Positions 1 to 5,463 of a stretch of DNA of 14,679 nucleotides are shown here, in pieces. The translations under genes and the position numbers were made by a program. Location: contig CATYHY010000024.1 of the NCBI GenBank assembly GCA_958407085.1, positions 1 through 14,679 on the forward strand, given 5' to 3'. This DNA is from an uncultured Collinsella sp. (lineage in GTDB: Bacteria; Actinomycetota; Coriobacteriia; Coriobacteriales; Coriobacteriaceae). Each line of letters starts with the position of its first letter. The first letter of the stretch is position 1. The notes beneath the pieces were generated by a model. The model ran no database searches and was not told where the DNA came from. It saw nothing but the letters and a program-made list of their open reading frames with translations.

Positions 1-26
1 TATCACACTTTTTGATTGGCAAACCT

Positions 27-41
27 AACAAATTGTTTGTT
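27..41. promoter_or_regulatory. Small inverted repeat upstream of the YheO-like gene (possible operator)
   Basis: AACAAA and TTTGTT form a perfect 6-bp inverted repeat around a TTG centre, in an AT-rich stretch about 120 bases before the regulator's start codon. Such symmetry could be a binding site for a dimeric regulator, including the YheO-like protein itself. It is short and may be chance, and no clear -35/-10 pair is visible next to it. Confidence 0.2.
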
Positions 42-160
42 GCCGTAATCGGTACTTTTTCGCCGCCGAACGGTCATGAATTGCCTTGTTGATGGATTTG
101 TTTGCGAACAGATGTGGTTTATGGCAAAGTGTGCCCAAACTAATTTTTAGGAAGGCACCC

Positions 161-814
161 ATGACCCCCGCACAGATTGAGTTTTACAAGCGCCTCGCAC
201 ACGGCCTGGCGCTCCAATTTGGCCCCAACTGCGAAGTCGTCGTCCACGATCTGGAGACCGAGGACGTGGACCACTCCATCGTAGTGATCGAAAACGGTCA
301 CGTCAGCGGGCGCAAACTGGGTGACGGCCCCAGCCATATTGTGTTTGAGTCCATGCACGAGGGCAGCACCGACGTACACGACCGCGAGCCATACCTCACC
401 AAAACCACCGATGGCAAGCTGCTCAAGTCCTCGACGATCTTTATCCGCAACGATGAGGGCAAACCCGTCGGCATTTTGGGCATCAACTTTGACATTACGC
501 TTATGAAGGCTTTTGAGCGTTCGCTCGACGCCTTTACCGGCACCGGCGGCACGGGCTATACCGAGCCCGAGCCTATTACCAAGAACATCGGCGACCTGCT
601 CGAGGACCTGCTGCACGAGTGCGAGCAGTTTGTGGGCAAGCCCGCGGCACTCATGACCAAAGACGAGCGCATTCGTGCCATTGGCTACCTCGACCGTCGC
701 GGCGCCTTTCTCATTTCCAAGTCGAGCGAGCGCGCCTGCGAGTTCTTTGGCATCTCCAAGTACAGCTTCTATAGCTACCTCAATGAGGCCAAGGCGGCGG
801 CCGGCGACAAGTAG
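161..814 (+). CDS. YheO/DauR-like transcriptional regulator (PAS-like sensor plus HTH)
   Basis: The 217-residue protein fits the YheO family of cytoplasmic DNA-binding regulators. Residues about 7-120 match the YheO-type PAS-like domain (features such as EVVVHDLE near residue 25 and GILGINFD near 104). Residues about 165-210 form a C-terminal helix-turn-helix with the family pattern KDERIRAIGYLDRRGAFLIS followed by ACEFFGISKYSFYSYL. The start is chosen at 161 because AGGAAGG lies five bases upstream (149-155); an in-frame ATG at 86 would add 25 residues outside the family and has no such site. Known members include E. coli YheO (unknown ligand) and DauR of Pseudomonas, a repressor of D-arginine use. 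The ligand and targets here cannot be read from the sequence. The next gene on the same strand begins about 125 bases later behind a hairpin, so it is probably separately transcribed. Confidence 0.88.
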   Translation: MTPAQIEFYKRLAHGLALQFGPNCEVVVHDLETEDVDHSIVVIENGHVSGRKLGDGPSHIVFESMHEGSTDVHDREPYLTKTTDGKLLKSSTIFIRNDEGKPVGILGINFDITLMKAFERSLDAFTGTGGTGYTEPEPITKNIGDLLEDLLHECEQFVGKPAALMTKDERIRAIGYLDRRGAFLISKSSERACEFFGISKYSFYSYLNEAKAAAGDK

Positions 815-816
815 GT

Positions 817-854
817 ACTCGCCCGGATTGCCCCTCCCCCTTTTGGGTGCGAGT
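817..854 (+). terminator. Hairpin just after the regulator gene (weak terminator candidate)
   Basis: ACTCGCCC at 817-824 can pair with GG at 846-847 region and GCGAGT at 849-854, with one bulged base, closing a pyrimidine-rich loop. It begins three bases after the stop codon, where a terminator is expected, but no T run follows the stem. It may instead be an RNA 3'-end stabiliser or chance. Confidence 0.3.
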
Positions 855-898
855 TCTGGAAAGCACGAATCCAAGACCGGGCCGCTTGGGAAGTTCCA

Positions 899-904
899 TA
901 TAAT
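899..904 (+). promoter_or_regulatory. Possible -10 element (TATAAT) for the membrane-protein gene
   Basis: A perfect TATAAT lies 35 bases before the ATG at 939, giving a plausible short leader with the ribosome site GAAAGGA at 923-929. No good -35 hexamer is seen at 16-18 bases upstream; that stretch (near 876-882) is GC-rich and part of an imperfect hairpin, TGGAA...TTCCA. The call rests on the -10 match and position only. Confidence 0.3.
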
Positions 905-938
905 CGATGTCATTAGTATTTCGAAAGGATGGAACAGA

Positions 939-1925
939 ATGGCGTTGAGCAAGGCATCATGCACCGGTCGCGGATTGATTCCGGCAATTGGTGGACATGT
1001 GCACCGCATGTTCGATGAGGGTGAAGACGACCTGTTTTCGCTAAGCCTTGACGACGTGATGGATGATCGCCCGTGGACCGCCGACGAACTCATGGGCGGC
1101 GGGGCTCGCCCGTCAAGCCCCGATCCCACACTTGCGCCTAAGCCCGTATCTGTACCGACTCCTGCGCAGTCGCCTGTTTCGACGCCAGCGCCTACGCCCG
1201 CACCCACTTCGGCGCCCACGCCCGCTCCCCGCCCCGCAAGCGACCCGTCCGAGACTGCGGCATTTCTCGCTGCAGCGACGCAGGGCAAATCGGCCGACAG
1301 CACCGTTATGTACAGCGCCCAGCAGTTGCCTGTTCCTGCGGCACGCAAGCCTCCGGTCGCAAGGCTCGATGAGCCCGTTGCCCATCAGGTTGCCTACGAT
1401 TCCTGGGCTGCAGCCGATCTGGATGAGACCTCTACCGGCATGCCGGCGCTCGATGTTCCAGTTAACCCGCTTTTTGCCGCCAACACGAGCGCCGCGGACT
1501 ATGAGGGCGGTGCGGCATATTCCGATTATTCCGATGGCTATGCTGGCAACGGTCGCATCGAGACCGAGGATTATGACACCGCATCGAGCGATTATCTCAA
1601 CGATCCGTACGCTGCCACGCCTGCACCGGAATATGACCCGGAGGCCGCGCCCGCACCGGCATATACCAAAAGCACGGGCGAAGAGCGCTTCGCCGATTAT
1701 TACGCCGAGGAAAAGGCGCTGCGTTTCTCGGAATTTCCGCAGGCAGTCAAGGTTGCCTTTATCGCCATTATCATTGCCCTGCTCGGCGTCATTGCGTTTG
1801 AGGGATTCCAGCTGTTCCGCGGCCCCACCCAAGCGGAGTCGGAGACCCAGCAAAAAGAGGACGATAACCAGTACCTGGACATCAACACCCTCAAGGGCGA
1901 CCCCAACGACGGAGACGACGAGTAG
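939..1925 (+). CDS. Proline-rich protein with one C-terminal transmembrane segment, function unknown
   Basis: The 328-residue product matches no family I recognise. A short N-terminal region rich in Asp/Glu (about residues 20-50, with DDLFSLSLDDVMDD) is followed by a Pro-Thr-Ala-Ser-rich low-complexity stretch (about 60-105, repeating PTPAP-like units), then a Tyr/Asp/Ala-rich region (about 175-250) that looks disordered. One hydrophobic segment at about residues 272-293 (VAFIAIIIALLGVIAFEGF...) is a convincing membrane span, and a 35-residue acidic tail ends the protein. No signal peptide is present, so the likely topology is a cytoplasmic N-terminal part with a short external tail. The start at 939 has GAAAGGA ten bases upstream; the frame is open further upstream into the previous gene, but that extension is overlap only. 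A hairpin with a T run lies 34 bases after the stop. It could be an envelope or division-associated protein, but nothing in the sequence proves this. Confidence 0.75.
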   Translation: MALSKASCTGRGLIPAIGGHVHRMFDEGEDDLFSLSLDDVMDDRPWTADELMGGGARPSSPDPTLAPKPVSVPTPAQSPVSTPAPTPAPTSAPTPAPRPASDPSETAAFLAAATQGKSADSTVMYSAQQLPVPAARKPPVARLDEPVAHQVAYDSWAAADLDETSTGMPALDVPVNPLFAANTSAADYEGGAAYSDYSDGYAGNGRIETEDYDTASSDYLNDPYAATPAPEYDPEAAPAPAYTKSTGEERFADYYAEEKALRFSEFPQAVKVAFIAIIIALLGVIAFEGFQLFRGPTQAESETQQKEDDNQYLDINTLKGDPNDGDDE

Positions 1926-1958
1926 CGAGAGCTGAAGGCGGCCGCAGGATCCCGCATC

Positions 1959-1984
1959 CAGCACCGGCTTCTAAGTGCTGTTTT
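1959..1984 (+). terminator. Probable intrinsic terminator of the proline-rich membrane-protein gene
   Basis: CAGCAC (1959-1964) pairs perfectly with GTGCTG (1975-1980) across a ten-base loop and is followed directly by TTTTGTC. The stem is only 6 bp, but it sits 34 bases after the stop codon and carries a T run in the right place. Confidence 0.5.
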
Positions 1985-1995
1985 GTCATCCAGCC

Positions 1996-2039
1996 ACACT
2001 TTTCCGAAGTTTTAAGGTGCCTATTTCGACACTTTTCCG
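1996..2039 (+). repeat. Two direct copies of ACACTTTTCCG, 33 bases apart
   Basis: ACACTTTTCCG occurs at 1996-2006 and again at 2029-2039, the second followed by GATG. The core resembles the half-site ACACTTTCCGG of the array at 8358-8620 (there also followed by TTGG or ATGG), and the 33-base pitch is close to the 31-base pitch there. It may be a degenerate remnant of the same repeat family. The orientation pattern differs, since both copies point the same way. Confidence 0.4.
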
Positions 2040-2139
2040 GATGAAAGCCGAATAATCACTTGGGAAACTAACGCCGTTCACACGTCATTTCACAGGCGGC
2101 GTTTGATTTCCGTCCGTACACGCCGATAGACTTCCTCTT

Positions 2140-2164
2140 GCCCGCAAAGAGCGGGCGCGTTTTA
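2140..2164 (+). terminator. GC hairpin with T run in the leader of the 140-residue protein gene (terminator or attenuator)
   Basis: GCCCGC (2140-2145) and GCGGGC (2151-2156) form a tight stem with an AAAGA loop, followed by GCGTTTTAT. This is intrinsic-terminator-like. It lies 215 bases after the previous stop and about 95 bases before the next start, so it is either a backup terminator for upstream transcription or an attenuator in the leader. A second, looser stem (AACGCCG at 2070-2076 with CGGCGTT at 2097-2103) lies just upstream. Confidence 0.4.
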
Positions 2165-2170
2165 TCCAGA

Positions 2171-2238
2171 GTCGGGGTAGAGAGTTGGCTCCACGATCCC
2201 GACGCCAACCGGCCAAGAGGCACGGTGGCCCTGCCAAC
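2171..2238 (+). promoter_or_regulatory. Leader with mutually exclusive hairpins before the 140-residue protein gene
   Basis: GTCGGGGT (2171-2178) can pair with ATCCCGAC (2196-2203), while GTTGGC (2184-2189) can pair with GCCAAC at 2204-2209 or with a second GCCAAC at 2233-2238. The 2171 and 2184 pairings interleave, and there is no linker between 2203 and 2204, so they would compete rather than form a stable pseudoknot. The ribosome site AAAGGAG (2246-2252) follows. This could be a regulatory 5' leader, but chance pairing in GC-rich sequence is a real alternative. Confidence 0.25.
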
Positions 2239-2257
2239 ATCGATGAAAGGAGTCCGT

Positions 2258-2680
2258 ATGGACAATTTCTCCGTGCGCAGCGAGCGCAACTTCCACAACT
2301 TGGACGCACAGCCAAAACCCATGCATCTTCTGGACAAGCCGAATGGCTACGCCTCGGCCATGATCAAGAGTAGTCTCTCCCACCAGATGCGCTTTACGGT
2401 GCAGGTGCTCGAGAAAGAGCTCTGCGACGCCGGCGACCCGCACGTGCTGCAGATCAAGCTGCTCGGAGACGACTTGCGTGAGCCGTCTAGCTGGAAGCTC
2501 TTTGCCGACGGCGCGTGCGTCGCAAGCGGCTCGGGCGACTTTGCCCGCGAGTGCTTCTGTGAGGGAGCTGAGGTGTTCCTGGACCTGTGCCGTGACGCCG
2601 TACGCGCGGCCGAGCTGCGGCAGTGGAGCGAAAGGGAGTATGAGCTGTTGAGTGCGGCCCGCGGGATTGCGATGGTGTAG
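2258..2680 (+). CDS. Hypothetical protein, 140 residues, unrecognised
   Basis: I do not recognise this protein. It is soluble-looking, with no signal peptide or membrane span. The first 30 residues are polar and probably flexible. Residues about 33-110 look like an alpha/beta domain (SHQMRFTVQVLEKEL, VLQIKLLGDD, SWKLFADGACVASGSGDF), and the C-terminal 40 residues look helical (ECFCEGAEVFLDLCRDAVRA onward). Five cysteines are scattered without a CxxC metal motif. The start at 2258 is set by AAAGGAG five bases upstream; the frame is open back to 2138, but that part overlaps the leader hairpins. The gene is flanked by its own structured leader and by the convergently oriented exonuclease gene, so it appears to be monocistronic. 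Confidence 0.7.
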   Translation: MDNFSVRSERNFHNLDAQPKPMHLLDKPNGYASAMIKSSLSHQMRFTVQVLEKELCDAGDPHVLQIKLLGDDLREPSSWKLFADGACVASGSGDFARECFCEGAEVFLDLCRDAVRAAELRQWSEREYELLSAARGIAMV

Positions 2681-2790
2681 GCAGACAGACCAGACAGCTC
2701 GTCATACTGGTTGACGCTTCGATTCAAACAGCAGTGCGAAGTCGCGCTTACAGCCCTGCCATGCCAAACCGAATGGCGTTCTCAAAAGGC

Positions 2791-3525
2791 CTACCTCCCC
2801 TCCGCCTTCAGCCTCAGCAGCAGGTCGCCCAGCTCGGGGCACTTGCTAGAAAGGCGCGTCTGAGCTCGCTCGCCCATCCCCCACCGCTGGCGGACTTCCT
2901 GGGCGCGCGGGCTCACGCGGTAGTCCCCGTCCATCACCTGCTTGAGCAGCTTGGCGGTCACGCGCGCATCGGCAAGGGCGCTGTGGGCGTGACCCGTCGA
3001 CTCGTCGAACTCGATGCCAAACCACGTCGCCGCGTCACTCAAAGAGACGCACCCGTGGCTGCCCACGTCCATGATCGAGGTGTAAAACGCCTGCAGGTCG
3101 GCCCAATCCGTAGGAAATGCGGAAAGATCGATGTGCTTTGCCTGGCACTCGGTCAAAAGCTGTCGACGGTCCGCCCCGCTCCAGCAAACTACCTGTGCGG
3201 AGTAGCGACCGATCCAATCGCTGAGCCTTTTGATTACCATGTAGAGCGGATCGGCCATCGCAGTGTCCACGGCCGATATCCCCGTAAGCTCGCGGACGGA
3301 AAACGCAACGCCTTCGGTAAATTCCGTCTGCACAAACTGCGAGAACTCGCCCATAACGTTGCCGTGGTAATCGAGCTTGACGGCGCCGACCTCGATAATC
3401 TCATTACGCAGCCCACGTCGCTGGCGCTGCTTTGGCACCGGCGCAAACTCAAAGTCCAGCACAATCTGGCGCGCAAAGTTCGTCGTATCGATAGCCGAGA
3501 TACACGGCGTCTTTTCAGCTGACAC
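2791..3525 (-). CDS. Stand-alone DEDDh 3'-5' exonuclease (DnaQ/KapD-like)
   Basis: The 244-residue protein carries the DnaQ-like exonuclease signature. Exo I is IVLDFEF (D24, E26), Exo II is centred on D119 in WSGADRRQLL, and Exo III is the DEDDh pattern HSALADA (H181, D186). These acidic residues would bind two metal ions and remove nucleotides from 3' ends of DNA or RNA. The length and N-terminal catalytic domain fit KapD-type or generic exonuclease-domain proteins rather than a polymerase subunit. Residues about 200-244 form a charged tail without a recognised domain. The start is a GTG at 3525, with AAAGG eight bases upstream; no better ATG lies nearby. The gene stands alone on the minus strand, and a 7-bp hairpin lies in its leader at 3550-3570. 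The physiological substrate cannot be deduced. Confidence 0.88.
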   Translation of the reverse strand: MSAEKTPCISAIDTTNFARQIVLDFEFAPVPKQRQRRGLRNEIIEVGAVKLDYHGNVMGEFSQFVQTEFTEGVAFSVRELTGISAVDTAMADPLYMVIKRLSDWIGRYSAQVVCWSGADRRQLLTECQAKHIDLSAFPTDWADLQAFYTSIMDVGSHGCVSLSDAATWFGIEFDESTGHAHSALADARVTAKLLKQVMDGDYRVSPRAQEVRQRWGMGERAQTRLSSKCPELGDLLLRLKAEGR

Positions 3526-3549
3526 GGTTAGGGCCTTTCTCCGTTGCTT

Positions 3550-3570
3550 GCCGCTTGTTACATAAGCGGC
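3550..3570. promoter_or_regulatory. Perfect 7-bp inverted repeat in the exonuclease gene leader
   Basis: GCCGCTT (3550-3556) and AAGCGGC (3564-3570) are perfect complements around a seven-base centre, 25 bases before the GTG start of the minus-strand exonuclease gene. No T run follows on either strand, so a terminator is unlikely. An operator or a stabilising 5' hairpin is possible. Confidence 0.3.
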
Positions 3571-3691
3571 TACATTGCCGTAAGGTTAGGCGCTCGTGCG
3601 GACATGAAATCGGAGCGCAATGCCACGCGCGCCAGGCACACGCCATGCAGACGGCCCCAAGAGAGTCGCCCGCTCTATTCAAATGCATGAA

Positions 3692-3736
3692 AAAGATTTA
3701 GGCCCGGTGACTTGAATCAGCGGTCATCCCGGGCCC
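3692..3736 (-). terminator. Candidate minus-strand terminator: GC-rich stem with T-rich tail
   Basis: Read on the minus strand, GGCCCGGGATGAC (3735-3723) pairs with GTCACCGGGCC (3711-3701), leaving a two-base bulge and an eleven-base loop. The sequence TAAATCTTTTTC follows (3700-3689). The T run starts a few bases after the stem, so this is a reasonable but not ideal terminator. It would end transcription coming from the ATPase gene that stops at 3983, or from the small ORF that stops at 3738. A second perfect hairpin, AGAGCTC-GTA-GAGCTCT, lies at 3740-3756. Confidence 0.5.
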
Positions 3737-3737
3737 A

Positions 3738-3827
3738 TCAGAGCTCGTAGAGCTCTTGGTTGCTTTGGTCTCGCTCTTCACGGCGCTTATCGAACTTTCC
3801 GAGGCACTCAAGCAGCATTCGAAGCAT
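3738..3827 (-). CDS. Possible 29-codon ORF or gene remnant
   Basis: A short frame reads MLRMLLECLGKFDKRREERD, then a further nine residues ending in LYEL and a TGA. The composition (an amphipathic start, then alternating charged residues) resembles the helical C-terminus of a larger protein more than random translation, and the stop falls next to the terminator-like hairpin at 3701-3735. There is no clear ribosome site before the ATG, and an in-frame TAA lies five codons upstream. It may therefore be the surviving 3' end of a lost gene rather than a working small gene. Function is unknown. Confidence 0.2.
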   Translation of the reverse strand: MLRMLLECLGKFDKRREERDQSNQELYEL

Positions 3828-3982
3828 AACAAGTCGCTGCCATTAAGGCACTGACCTCTTGACCAAGCAACGGCGCTGCCCAGCTATCACCCTTGGGCTG
3901 CCGTCAACTTTATGCTATCCGCGAGCATCTGGTTTACCAAATGGATTTTCGGTAAAGGAAGCACGGCACGCCCGCAAAACCA

Positions 3983-5278
3983 CTACGCCCCAAGTGCCGC
4001 CATGGGAATCACCGCCACGCCGTCGTCGCGTGTGTAGGCAATGCTCCCCTTTCCAACCACGACCGCCAAAAACGCCGGCGCGGCATTCTGGGCGGCAGGA
4101 TTGGAGAGCACTTTCCTCTCCAGCGCCTTGAGATTTCTCGCTCCATCGTCTGCTTTCGCATCACTCAGCTTGACCTCGATGGCTCCCCAGCGCCCGTCGT
4201 GCTCAACGATCAGATCGACCTCAAGGCCCTTCTCATCTCGGAAATAATGGACACTGTTGTCGACACCGCCGTAGGTGGAAAGGAACACGCGCACGTCGCG
4301 CAGGACGAGATTCTCAAAGAGCATCCCCAGCGTTTGCATATCGCCAAGCAGCCGCTCAGGGGTAGCCCCCAGCAACGCCGCCGCAAGTGACGGGTCACAG
4401 AAGTAGCGCTTGGGGCGCACGCGAACGCGGGCCTTCGAGCGCATGGGCGGCTCCCATCCGCACAGGTCCTCGGTCAGCTTGAGCCTGTTGAAGAGGTCCA
4501 AGTACGCAGCGATGGTCCTCTCGTCGGGGCCCGCCTCACCGTACGAGGCGTCCTTTACGAGCGTCTTGTACGTGACAGCCTGGCTCTCGTTCATGGCAAG
4601 AGCTCGCAAAAGGCCGTGTGCAAGCTCGGGCGACATGCCCTCGTCCAGCACGTTGACGTCGAGCACCGAGTGCACGTACTGGCTTGCCGTCTCTCGCGCA
4701 AGATCTTCCGAAAGCCCAAGATTTGCAGGCCAACCGCCCCTGCAGCACCAGCGGGCGACGTCATCCACCGTGCTCTCGCGACGCTGAGGGGCAAAATCCT
4801 CGCCCTTAAAGAGGCTTGCCAGTGACACGAGCGGCTCGCCGTCGCCCGACTCACACAGGGCCATGGGGCGCATTGACAGACGGGCGATCCTACCCGTGCC
4901 GGAATGACGAACATGGCTGCGCTCCTCGCTTTTGAGCGCGGTCGAGCCCGTGAGCAAAAGTGTCCCCCGTTCGTTGCCGTTCGCGTCCACGAAACGCCGG
5001 GCGGCATCCCAAACCTCGGGCACCTCCTGCCATTCATCGACCAGGTGTGGCGCATCGCCGATGAGCGCCAGGCTTGGGTCGACCTCTGCCGCCGCACGCT
5101 GCGCAGGCTCATCGAGCCTGGAGACGCTCGCCGAGCGAGAGAGCGCCGTCCAGGTCTTGCCGCACCATTTGGGGCCGTTGATCTCCACACAGCCAAACGC
5201 CCGCATAAGGGTGTCGAGGCGCTCCTCTATGAGCCGGGGCCTATATCCCTTTTGGGTCAATCTCTTTGGTGCATCCAT
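3983..5278 (-). CDS. Orphan ATPase with nuclease-like tail (AAA_14 / DUF4143 family)
   Basis: The 431-residue protein fits the widespread but poorly understood AAA_14-DUF4143 ATPases. The N-terminal P-loop domain shows Walker A GPKWCGKT (residues 35-42), Walker B HLVDEWQ (D81, E82) and a sensor-like LLLTGST (107-113). The C-terminal DUF4143 part has a PD-(D/E)XK-like arrangement: FEN (E322), EVDLIV (D355) and AIEVKLS (E368, K370), the fold of many DNA nucleases. Length is typical. It is probably cytoplasmic. The start at 5278 has a modest AGAGGG about ten bases upstream. A five-unit 23-bp repeat array occupies the promoter region (5315-5412), suggesting dedicated regulation. The next upstream gene is a second ATPase of a different family, on the same strand, 185 bases away. 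The function of the family is unsettled; DNA binding or cleavage and involvement in mobile or defence functions are inference. Confidence 0.85.
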   Translation of the reverse strand: MDAPKRLTQKGYRPRLIEERLDTLMRAFGCVEINGPKWCGKTWTALSRSASVSRLDEPAQRAAAEVDPSLALIGDAPHLVDEWQEVPEVWDAARRFVDANGNERGTLLLTGSTALKSEERSHVRHSGTGRIARLSMRPMALCESGDGEPLVSLASLFKGEDFAPQRRESTVDDVARWCCRGGWPANLGLSEDLARETASQYVHSVLDVNVLDEGMSPELAHGLLRALAMNESQAVTYKTLVKDASYGEAGPDERTIAAYLDLFNRLKLTEDLCGWEPPMRSKARVRVRPKRYFCDPSLAAALLGATPERLLGDMQTLGMLFENLVLRDVRVFLSTYGGVDNSVHYFRDEKGLEVDLIVEHDGRWGAIEVKLSDAKADDGARNLKALERKVLSNPAAQNAAPAFLAVVVGKGSIAYTRDDGVAVIPMAALGA

Positions 5279-5314
5279 AGACGGCCGTCCCTCTCTATCA
5301 CGCGATATGCGAAA

Positions 5315-5412
5315 TTACGCCATTCTCAATGCTGATTTTACGCTACTTTCAATGTAGTTTTTACGCCATGACAGATGTAGTTTTTACGCCATTTTCATTG
5401 AAGGTTTTACGC
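5315..5412. repeat. Iteron-like array with exact 23-bp period before the DUF4143 ATPase gene
   Basis: TTACGC begins at 5315, 5338, 5361, 5384 and 5407, exactly 23 bases apart each time. The first four units are complete. Between the TTACGC cores the consensus is about CATTTTCAATGTAGTTT, with the second unit showing CTAC...GTAG symmetry and others CATT...AATG. On the minus strand, three units contain ATGGCGTAA. The fifth copy keeps TTACGC, then diverges. The array sits 37-135 bases upstream of the minus-strand ATPase start, so it overlaps the likely promoter. Regular spacing of a conserved core suggests cooperative protein binding, as with iterons or multi-site operators. Confidence 0.85.
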
Positions 5413-5463
5413 TTGGCATCCTTAGCGCGACCCATTCCGAGCATCACATCAGAGCGTGCTTGG

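Larger units (their letters stand above)
3526..3982. other. 457-base intergenic region with hairpins and a possible small ORF
   Basis: No gene of normal size fits here on either strand. The region holds the leader of the exonuclease gene (hairpin 3550-3570), a long hairpin at 3701-3735, a smaller perfect hairpin at 3740-3756 and a 29-codon minus-strand ORF that overlaps the smaller hairpin. Bases about 3590-3690 and 3830-3980 show nothing further that I can support. Confidence 0.5.

Noticed and set aside
140..1348. 402-codon minus-strand open frame covering the regulator gene
   Set aside because: It crosses two plus-strand genes and an intergenic hairpin, and its Gly/Ala/Val repeats are just the antisense reading of the proline-rich region.
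2171..2209. H-type pseudoknot
   Set aside because: The two stems interleave, but there are no bases between 2203 and 2204 to span an 8-bp stem, so a stable pseudoknot is not sterically reasonable; competing hairpins fit better.
2734..3522. 262-codon plus-strand open frame opposite the exonuclease
   Set aside because: The minus-strand reading contains all DEDDh exonuclease motifs in order; the plus-strand one has none.
5315..5412. CRISPR array or replication origin iterons
   Set aside because: A period of 23 bp is too short for repeat plus spacer. No Rep or DnaA gene or AT-rich unwinding region is nearby, so an operator-type array is preferred.
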